From: an uncultured Leucothrix sp.
GTDB lineage: Bacteria > Pseudomonadota > Gammaproteobacteria > Thiotrichales > Thiotrichaceae
DNA length: 7,034 nucleotides
Assembly (NCBI GenBank): GCA_937923375.1
Contig: CALAJG010000101.1
Location: 1-7,034 of the forward strand
Direction of reading: 5' to 3'
The notes beneath the pieces were generated by a model. The model saw only the letters and a list, made by a program, of their open reading frames with translations, was not told the origin of the DNA and made no database searches. Shown here in pieces: positions 1 through 5,603 of the stretch. The translations under genes and the position numbers were made by a program. Every line of letters begins with the position of its first letter. The stretch's first letter is position 1.

Positions 1-414
1 GTAGGGCGTGTGATCTTGCCGCCTGAGGATGCCGTAGACCCAGCCTTCACCGCCCGCTACCTAGAGAGGCTCTAGTTCTTCGTTAAAGCCATTATTGTCT
101 TCGGTGCCGCGATAATGCAGCTTGCCGATGGAGGCGGTTTCATAGCCTGCTTCTTGTAAGCGATGCCCCCAACCGGTGGGTGTGCCGGTGTAGGGCTGGG
201 CGTTTGACCAACAGCGATTGTTGAACACGTATTGACCGGATTGGAAAGCGGCGCGTGCGGGGACGCAGATTGGGGATGACGTGTAGGCGCGGTCAAAACG
301 GGTTCCACTGCTTGCGAGCTTATCTATATTGGGAGTCTTGGCGACGCCTCCGTAGCAGGAAATCCCTTCACGGGAATGCTCGTCGGTCATGATGATAAGT
401 GTGTTTCTTTTCAT
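1..414 (-). pseudogene. Sulfatase (alkaline-phosphatase superfamily), 5' part, interrupted by an in-frame amber codon; 3' end beyond window
   Basis: The ATG is at 414-412, with a strong Shine-Dalgarno GGGAGGA (419-425) four bases upstream. The 117 residues before the stop are the N-terminal part of a type I sulfatase. DEH at residues 11-13 lies in the metal-binding N-terminus. The signature CVPAR is at 50-54, where Cys50 would be converted to formylglycine and Arg54 belongs to the active site. GKLHYR follows near residue 98. Such enzymes hydrolyse sulfate esters or related phosphonate/phosphate esters; the substrate cannot be read. Family members run to roughly 450-550 residues, but here TAG (63-61) ends the frame after NEELEPL. 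Translation past the TAG in the same frame gives VAGGEGWVYGILRRQDHTPY to the window edge, which looks like normal sulfatase continuation. I therefore call one gene broken by a point-type change; a sequencing error or amber suppression are alternatives. It lies 108 bp downstream of the CHAT/TIR gene on the same strand. Confidence 0.8.
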
Positions 415-522
415 AGAGTCCTCCCAATATAACAGTCACATCGTCGCGACTGCCGCTTCGCAGTATCATCCCTCCTTTTGCCTCGCTAGGGAGGGGGCTT
501 TCAATGATACGGTGAACATAGG
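415..522. repeat. Intergenic spacer with nested inverted repeats
   Basis: The spacer between the big minus-strand gene and the sulfatase holds several inverted repeats. GTCGCGAC (443-450) is self-complementary. ACTGC (449-453) pairs with GCAGT (460-464). GTATCAT (463-469) pairs with ATGATAC (504-510), and inside it CCCTCC (470-475) pairs with GGAGGG (490-495). The density suggests a REP/MITE-like intergenic element. It could also act as a transcription-attenuating structure between the two genes, but no U-tract typical of an intrinsic terminator follows on the minus strand. The Shine-Dalgarno of the sulfatase lies at its left end (419-425). The role is inferred only. Confidence 0.45.
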
Positions 523-3500
523 TCATTGAACAGATGGGAGAAAACAAACAACACGAAAGCCAATGGGATCGCTCCGAGTGTCTGGCCTGTTGTAGAGGCG
601 ACCCGCGGAACGTGAATAGAACGTTGAGTTGTCCCACGAGCCGCCGCGCAACACGCGAATGTCGCCTCCCTCAACTTGTCCGACAGAGCCATCATAAGGG
701 GCACCATGATAATCAGATTTCCAACCATCCTGTACCCATTCCCATACATTACCGTGCATATCATGCAGACCGAAGTTATTAGCTGGAAAGCTACCAACGG
801 GCGCAGTTTGTTTGTCATCCCATTGACTTCCACAGCTATCACAATTGGCATTGTTTTCGCCCACATCGTTACCCCAGGGATAGGCGGTGTCTGAAACACC
901 GCGGGCAGCGTATTCCCATTCCGCCTCAGTCGGCAAACGACAGGCTTGATCGATTTGCTGCCCCAACCATTTTGCATAGCTGCTGGCTTCATTCCAGTTA
1001 ACATCCACCACTGGTCGATTAGCTCGCCCCCAATTTTCATCAAAGGGTTTTTTTGCGCCTTCTTCCAGTCCTTGATCCCAAAGATAATAGTCATACTCAG
1101 TGAATGTCACTTCGTATTGACTCATTTGAAAAGCATAATCCAGAGAAACAGTATGCAAAGGTAGTTCATTTTCAGGACATGCTGGCAGGCCTGTAACCAA
1201 ATCCCTGTCAGGCTTACAGCCCATCTCAAAACTGCCCGCAGGGATTGTAACCCTTTCTGACAATGGCTTATATAGACCGGCCGCCCACAGTGGTTTAATA
1301 AAAATATAGGCTAAAGGAAAATTATGCTTACTTACCCACCACGCTGATTCAGCTAACACCCCTAGCGCCCCAAACAAGAGTAGGGTTTGCCCCCAAGTAA
1401 TCCAACGGCTCCAGCGCAAATATCTTCCTTGCAGGCTGCTAGTGCGTGGCCGAAATTTTCCAAATATCCGCAGGTCTCGCCAGCCTGCTAGGCCAAAATA
1501 TCGCCCCAGCCCTTTGGCCTGCTTCCAGCGCTGCGCATTTACCTTTAATTGCTGACGCTGAGAGTCTCTGTCGCGATGTTGGTGGATATACTGGTACAAG
1601 GTTGGCCAGTAGCCAATGGGATTACCCAACTCATCCTTCTGTCCACTGCCACGCACCAGCATTTCATGTACCAGCTCCACATACGATGTATCACTCTCTT
1701 GCCCAGTGACAATTAGCGGCAGCATTTGCCTCGTTTTAACTGGCTTTTTCTTATCATCGTGCTGCCCGGCTAAGGCTAGCACAATAGCTTCACCCTGCGG
1801 GCCACCACCCGCTTCATGCACTGCATCATCCATCGATAAACGCCGCCGGGTATGCCGTCCACCTTCATTAATTTGCGTCAGGGCTAGTAACAGATTGAGG
1901 GCTGCTTTGCGTTGTTTTTCACCTAAGCCACCGATAAGCGTATCCGCCCGCCGCGCCAACATACCAACAACGCCTTGGCTCACGTCGTACCACGATTTAC
2001 TCAGGTGCTTAGCCTCAGTATCCCGTGCCTGATTCCAAAGTTCAGACAGCGCACTTTCAGTTAAAGGCAAGGCTCCAGGCTCACCTCGCGCATCCCTCAC
2101 TATAGCTTCCGTCAGATCATCACCAACCTGCATACCAGAAAGTCTGGCGGGCAGAGTGATAAGCTCGCGTAAACCATTTTCAGTAATCGTCGGCAGTAGG
2201 TAATCGCTTTTGTGGCTGTTATATATCCGCTGCAATTCCGGTAAATACTCAAAGCGATCCAGAAAGTCTGAACGAATCGTGGATATCAGGAAAAACGGAC
2301 AGTCCGGATCGGTCAGTGCCGTCGCGATTAAGCGGTCGAACTGGCGGCATTGCTCAGTATCGGACTGGGTAAACAGCTCCTCGAGCTGATCAACAACAAG
2401 TAAGATGGCCTGATCAGGTTGAGCTAAAGAACGCAGGGCGTAAGACAGGCCTTCCGGACGCTCCCAGTTATTAAGCTCACTAAGCCAAGCGCCCATCATG
2501 CCTTTGTCTGGAAAAGCTCTGGCCAATATCTGCGCCAGCATTTCCACTGGTTTCTCGCCCGGCATCATCACATCCAGAATCAACCATTCGGCATAGCCAG
2601 TACGTCGCCACAAAGCGCCCTGCCTGATCTTTGGCAATAATCCGGCGCGCACCAGCGACGACTTACCGGCTCCGCTACTCGCATGAACCTGTAACCAGCG
2701 GTAATACTGCGCTAGCGGCTGCGGTGCATCGCTTTCGGGCTGCTTGTTTTCGCCTAGCTTTTGCAGGGCTTCCAGGACTTCCTGATGCCGCCCGAAGAAG
2801 CGATCTGCATCCTGTTCGCGGAAGTAACTTAAGCCTCGGTAAGGCTCACCGCTAAGAACCGGTGGCGTATCCTCGAGGCTTATTCGCTCATTAAGCTGAT
2901 CCACTAAACCGACAGGTAATGGGCTACTCTGCGGATGCCAAAGCACCGATTGAATCGATTTCAGGAATAGCGGCAACTTATTCTGCGACGCTTCCGGCAA
3001 CAGGATGGGATAAATGGCTAAGCGTTCCTGATCGTCATGCGGTGCTAATTTGCGGCTTAATGCCGCCTCCAGTTCCACACCGACCCAGCGCTGTTGCTGC
3101 ACGCCTTCACGACCCACCAGCAATACAAAGACCGAACAGAGTTGCACGGCATCCTGCAAACGCTGCATCCAGTTGTCGCCCAGATGGATAGACTCGTTAT
3201 CGCGGAACACGGTAAAGCCTTCTTGCACCAAGGCATCACGTAGTTGCTGAGCGGCCTCTTTGTCGGTGCGACTGTAACTTAGAAAGACCTGCTCGGTCGG
3301 CACATCGGTGGCGTACTGATGTAATAGCGCGTGAATGTTCTGCTTAGCATCAGCGGTTTTAGCTGGAAATAAGCTCCAGTCCCATTCTTTACTGTCGTCA
3401 GCCTCAAAGCCATCCAGATCAATCGAACGTGCTGTTCGCGATTCAGTGAGCAATACCTGACTGCTGGCTTGCTCAAAAGCGGCTTGTATGGGTGTACGAC

Positions 3501-3981
3501 CATTCGCTGCAAACAGAGCCGAATAAAACCGACGCGCAAATTCAGCGGCCTGTTGATCATTGACCCTGCGCCGGGTTGCAATCACCAGCGGTACACCAGC
3601 CTCATGAAACAATCGAACCTGCGCCGCATTATCACAGCCATTTAAGAAAATTAGCGTGGGTGCTTCATTCCAGCTGTTTATGATAGACGCTATGTGGTGG
3701 CTATACACTGCGCCATCATCCGTTAGCAGCGTGTCAGGGTTACTATGTCCGGCAAAATGCAGAATCGCTAGCCGTCCCGCCAGTTTTCCTAGCGTATCTT
3801 TCAGTATCTGTTGGGTGAAATATGGATGGTAATCTAACTTGAAATATGGGGCGCGATTGTTATCTGCCTGCTCACCAAGAATCGCATTTAGCTTACTTAG
3901 TTCATCGGGAATAGAGTGCAACGGTTGGGCCTGACTTTGGGCGCCCAATAACAAGATAACCGGAAGCTGATTGTTATCCAC
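523..3981 (-). CDS. CHAT protease-TIR-nSTAND ATPase-membrane-FGE-sulfatase domain protein; NLR-like conflict sensor
   Basis: A 1152-residue multidomain protein. Residues 5-180 form a short CHAT (caspase-like) domain with candidate catalytic His79 in HFAGHS and Cys116 in FLNGC. Residues 230-350 form a TIR domain: VFLSYSRTD at the first strand, a BB-loop-like RDNESIHLGDNW, and Glu303 in RWVGVELEAAL at the place of the NADase glutamate. Residues 378-690 resemble nSTAND1 ATPases: entry PYRGLSYFREQDADRFFGR, Walker A SSGAGKSS (Lys440), Walker B LLVVDQLEE (Asp531), then STIRSDFLDR. A hydrophobic stretch at 861-883, with a weaker one at 888-904, should anchor it in the membrane. Residues 911-1147 are an FGE-sulfatase domain (IPAGSFEMG, LPTEAEWEYAARG, PWGND, HGNVWEW, LRGGSW, GFRVV). 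It lacks the copper-binding cysteines of true FGEs. The start is GTG; in-frame stops lie directly upstream, and the nearest AGGAG (4001-4005) is 19 bases away, so initiation looks weak. Likely role, by inference: ligand sensing by the C-terminal domain, STAND switching, then proteolysis and/or NAD+ cleavage. Confidence 0.92.
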   Translation of the reverse strand: MDNNQLPVILLLGAQSQAQPLHSIPDELSKLNAILGEQADNNRAPYFKLDYHPYFTQQILKDTLGKLAGRLAILHFAGHSNPDTLLTDDGAVYSHHIASIINSWNEAPTLIFLNGCDNAAQVRLFHEAGVPLVIATRRRVNDQQAAEFARRFYSALFAANGRTPIQAAFEQASSQVLLTESRTARSIDLDGFEADDSKEWDWSLFPAKTADAKQNIHALLHQYATDVPTEQVFLSYSRTDKEAAQQLRDALVQEGFTVFRDNESIHLGDNWMQRLQDAVQLCSVFVLLVGREGVQQQRWVGVELEAALSRKLAPHDDQERLAIYPILLPEASQNKLPLFLKSIQSVLWHPQSSPLPVGLVDQLNERISLEDTPPVLSGEPYRGLSYFREQDADRFFGRHQEVLEALQKLGENKQPESDAPQPLAQYYRWLQVHASSGAGKSSLVRAGLLPKIRQGALWRRTGYAEWLILDVMMPGEKPVEMLAQILARAFPDKGMMGAWLSELNNWERPEGLSYALRSLAQPDQAILLVVDQLEELFTQSDTEQCRQFDRLIATALTDPDCPFFLISTIRSDFLDRFEYLPELQRIYNSHKSDYLLPTITENGLRELITLPARLSGMQVGDDLTEAIVRDARGEPGALPLTESALSELWNQARDTEAKHLSKSWYDVSQGVVGMLARRADTLIGGLGEKQRKAALNLLLALTQINEGGRHTRRRLSMDDAVHEAGGGPQGEAIVLALAGQHDDKKKPVKTRQMLPLIVTGQESDTSYVELVHEMLVRGSGQKDELGNPIGYWPTLYQYIHQHRDRDSQRQQLKVNAQRWKQAKGLGRYFGLAGWRDLRIFGKFRPRTSSLQGRYLRWSRWITWGQTLLLFGALGVLAESAWWVSKHNFPLAYIFIKPLWAAGLYKPLSERVTIPAGSFEMGCKPDRDLVTGLPACPENELPLHTVSLDYAFQMSQYEVTFTEYDYYLWDQGLEEGAKKPFDENWGRANRPVVDVNWNEASSYAKWLGQQIDQACRLPTEAEWEYAARGVSDTAYPWGNDVGENNANCDSCGSQWDDKQTAPVGSFPANNFGLHDMHGNVWEWVQDGWKSDYHGAPYDGSVGQVEGGDIRVLRGGSWDNSTFYSRSAGRLYNRPDTRSDPIGFRVVCFLPSVQ
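547..648 (-). other. Candidate DGR-type variable region at the 3' end of the FGE domain
   Basis: This segment encodes residues 1112-1145, from RGGSW to GFRVV, the usual place of the variable region in FGE/C-type-lectin-fold targets of diversity-generating retroelements. In such targets the template carries AAC/AAT codons at ligand-contact positions, and adenine mutagenesis turns them into NNC/NNT. Here the codons at the expected positions are GAC, AAC, TTC, TAT, GGT, CTC, TAC, AAC, ACT, AGC, GAT and CCC: all end in a pyrimidine and encode varied residues. The framework codons (GGC GGC TCG TGG, CGT TCC GCG, ATT GGC TTT CGT) are family-conserved. Two codons, TCA and ACG, do not follow the NNY rule. 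No reverse transcriptase, accessory protein or template repeat is seen in the window, so activity is unproven. Confidence 0.45.
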
Positions 3982-4168
3982 TAGTCACTACCCGAACCGT
4001 CTCCTGTATGAATCAATCCGAAATCAATAATTCATTAAGACTTTACACTAATTTGGTTTTCATGCGTAAGGTTTGTGTAAAACCACCAAAGAGTATAAGC
4101 CATTAATGAACCAGCCATTAGCTTCAGGGTCTGAAGACTTACTTGGTATGACACTAAAGGCTTACAAC
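3982..4168. promoter_or_regulatory. Divergent intergenic region with inverted repeats and a possible promoter
   Basis: This 187-bp region lies between the CHAT/TIR gene (minus) and the DUF4360 gene (plus). On the plus strand TATAAG (4094-4099) is a good -10 candidate, with only a weak -35 upstream (around 4071-4078). It would place transcription start near 4106 and so supports the downstream start at 4169 for the secreted protein. TTTACAC (4042-4048) is inverted at 4075-4081, TGGTTTT (4054-4060) at 4079-4085, and CTTCAG (4122-4127) at 4131-4136 with a 3-base loop. These could be operators for joint control of the two divergent genes, or a leader hairpin. No promoter for the minus strand stands out. 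Confidence 0.35.
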
Positions 4169-4747
4169 ATGAAACACTATTTATTGACTGCGCTGGTGCT
4201 ACTCGCTTCAACGATGCATCCTTCTTTTGCCAACGACAACGTTAAGATTGTCGACATTGGCTTAGCCGGTAACGGTTGCCCCGAAGAACCTGAATCCATG
4301 AGCACGATTCTGATAAAGCAAGACGACCGCTCAGTACGGATTATCTCACCCCATTTTGTGTTACCCGGTAAGCCACCCCTGCGTACCCTTGTAAGATATA
4401 AGTGCGATGTTGCCGTTAGTGTGGAGGTAGGCAAGGGCTATCAGGTAGGGATCAAAGCGTCAGCAAAAGCGTTTATCGAACTGCATGATGCAAGCAAGTC
4501 GACTGTTTCGCTGGACGCATTTTTTACCGGAACAAAATCTAAACGTGAAGAAATAAAGCTCAGCTCCCCTACACATCAAAATCTTGAAATCTCAAATAAC
4601 GAGACCGTATGGTCAGAGTGTGGGGCCGATACCATTCTTAGGATGAAAATCGCTGCGACGTTACGGGGTAAAGATTTGGGGCAATCTTATTTGAGAGTTA
4701 ATAGTTTTGGGATGGAGTTTGAGCAGCGGGCTTGTTCTTCAACTTAG
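4169..4747 (+). CDS. Secreted DUF4360-like protein
   Basis: A 192-residue protein from the ATG at 4169, chosen because it opens a clear SEC signal peptide (Lys2, hydrophobic LLTALVLLAS, cleavage expected after PSFA at residue 21) and is preceded by AAAGG (4156-4160) at 8-base spacing. Upstream in-frame ATGs at 4073, 4106 and 4148 would bury that signal peptide. The mature part looks like DUF4360: a GNGCPEE motif soon after the N-terminus, a mid RYKCDV strand, a WSECGAD motif near the C-terminus, and a terminal cysteine in RACSST. The four cysteines could form two disulfides in the periplasm or outside the cell. The family has no established biochemical function. The gene is divergent from the CHAT/TIR gene and convergent with the toxin-antitoxin pair. 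The family call rests on motif recall. Confidence 0.75.
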   Translation: MKHYLLTALVLLASTMHPSFANDNVKIVDIGLAGNGCPEEPESMSTILIKQDDRSVRIISPHFVLPGKPPLRTLVRYKCDVAVSVEVGKGYQVGIKASAKAFIELHDASKSTVSLDAFFTGTKSKREEIKLSSPTHQNLEISNNETVWSECGADTILRMKIAATLRGKDLGQSYLRVNSFGMEFEQRACSST

Positions 4748-4787
4748 CAGATCAAATTGAAAATTCAACTGATATAGAAAACCCATT

Positions 4788-5111
4788 TTACTTCATGAGT
4801 TTAAGGTCGACTTTTCGTTGTTTCTTCTGCTGCTGATAGAAATTCTCATGCGGGCCAAGGTGCAACAGATAAATTTCGATCTTGGCCTCTAACCAAGAGT
4901 AGCCAAGTAGAGACTGTTGACTATCAATTTTAAATTTGTGAACTCTAAGATGCGAGAGATCACCTCTTTTTATCTCACCAAGCTCAGGATCTTCTGCTAT
5001 TTTTTCAATTTCGTCTTCGACAATAAGCAATTGAGCCTCCGTCAGCTTACCCAGCGCTTTCGTAAAACGCCTTGTTTCGTAAATCTCAATCTGCTTTGCT
5101 TCTTCTGACAT
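4788..5111 (-). CDS. RelE/ParE-family toxin of a type II toxin-antitoxin pair
   Basis: A 107-residue protein, the usual size for RelE/ParE toxins. The N-terminal IYETRRFTKALGKL is the family's opening strand and helix, and the helical EDEIEKIAEDPELG follows. The core RGDLSHLRVHKFKI and LLGYSWLE, then IEIYLLHLGPHENFY, match a subgroup of RelE/ParE proteins annotated as cytotoxic translational repressors. The expected action is ribosome-dependent mRNA cleavage (RelE-like) or gyrase inhibition (ParE-like); the sequence does not decide between them. The basic tail QQQKKQRKVDLKLMK fits nucleic acid or ribosome contact. The ATG (5111-5109) lies inside the end of the antitoxin gene, with a 26-bp overlap in another frame and no strong Shine-Dalgarno, so translation is probably coupled. 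The frame is intact. Confidence 0.85.
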   Translation of the reverse strand: MSEEAKQIEIYETRRFTKALGKLTEAQLLIVEDEIEKIAEDPELGEIKRGDLSHLRVHKFKIDSQQSLLGYSWLEAKIEIYLLHLGPHENFYQQQKKQRKVDLKLMK

Positions 5112-5316
5112 AAGGTTTCGCCAAGCCTCGCTTCATTTCTTCTGTTGCCAGTAGCGCTTCTTGTACAAATTGGTAAGACAGATCAGGGTTATCAATCATT
5201 ATGCGCCCGACCTTAGCCCAATACTCAATTTGTTTGGGTACCGAACGGTGCTCCGCTTCGGCATGCACTCTGGCATGAGTGACGAAACTGTCATCTAATC
5301 TGACGCTAGTTGCCAT
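5086..5316 (-). CDS. ParD-like antitoxin
   Basis: A 76-residue protein starting at ATG 5316-5314, with Shine-Dalgarno AGGAGA (5321-5326) four bases upstream. Its N-terminus MATSVRLDDSFVTHARVHAE has the strand-helix look of a ribbon-helix-helix DNA-binding module. The following PKQIEYWAKVGRIMIDNPDLSY resembles the ParD-like antitoxin family. The C-terminal helix (EALLATEEMKRGL) would bind and neutralise the toxin. The antitoxin gene comes first and overlaps the toxin gene, the standard order for type II modules. The RHH dimer probably represses its own promoter; the palindrome at 5375-5395, about 60 bp upstream of the start, is the natural candidate site. Confidence 0.85.
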   Translation of the reverse strand: MATSVRLDDSFVTHARVHAEAEHRSVPKQIEYWAKVGRIMIDNPDLSYQFVQEALLATEEMKRGLAKPYVRRSKAD

Positions 5317-5374
5317 GCTATCTCCTACACTAAAACGAGTAAGGGCTCACAGTGATCGATTCACCCTACCGAAT

Positions 5375-5395
5375 AATGCAACAATTTGTTGCATT
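5375..5395. promoter_or_regulatory. 21-bp palindrome, candidate operator
   Basis: Two perfect 10-base arms, AATGCAACAA and TTGTTGCATT, surround one central base. It lies 59 bp upstream of the antitoxin start, in the spacer shared with the Lrp-type regulator. The symmetric form suits a dimeric repressor such as the ParD-like RHH protein; control by the Lrp-type regulator is the alternative. The palindrome is visible directly; the binding partner is inferred. Confidence 0.55.
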
Positions 5396-5603
5396 TTACA
5401 ATTAAAAGTTCCGCTAGATAATTTTGACAGCATTTCCGAAACTGAAATCTAACCCGCATCTGCTCCTTTCAATTAGAAATCAAAAATTGCTAATTAAGTA
5501 AATATATACTAATAAATTGACAAATACGCAGTTTTAAAACAACAATTAACCTAATTACGCAATAGAAAGCTAGATCAGTTGTAGTGAATATGAGGCAAGA
5601 AAC
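5396..5603. promoter_or_regulatory. AT-rich divergent intergenic region upstream of the Lrp-type regulator
   Basis: A strongly AT-rich stretch without genes. TTGACA occurs at 5424-5429 and 5517-5522 on the plus strand. The first has a fair TCTAAC 18 bases downstream (5448-5453); the second has no convincing -10. AATTAG (5471-5476) is inverted as CTAATT (5490-5495), and GTTTTAAAAC (5531-5540) is self-complementary. Lrp/AsnC proteins usually bind bent AT-rich DNA at their own promoters, so autoregulation here is plausible but not shown. No RNA gene was recognised. Confidence 0.35.

Noticed and set aside
368..637. Minus-strand open frame of 89 codons bridging the sulfatase start, the palindromic spacer and the end of the FGE gene
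   Set aside because: It overlaps two well-supported genes in another frame, has no family-like sequence, and its middle is just the translated inverted-repeat spacer.
501..1094. 197-codon minus-strand open frame
   Set aside because: It lies in another frame of the FGE-encoding region, whose sequence is fully explained by conserved FGE motifs; composition is not protein-like.
1616..2032. 138-codon plus-strand open frame
   Set aside because: Antisense to the nSTAND part of the large protein; rich in Ser, Cys, Arg and Pro as expected for an antisense shadow.
4073..4168. Upstream start at ATG 4073 for the DUF4360-like protein
   Set aside because: It would place 32 hydrophilic residues before a clear signal peptide, and the best -10 candidate (4094-4099) lies downstream of it.
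4748..4787. Bidirectional terminator between the convergent DUF4360 and toxin genes
   Set aside because: Only a 5-bp A/T-rich stem (TTGAA/TTCAA, 4757-4768) is present, with a 2-base loop and no GC-rich stem or T-tract.
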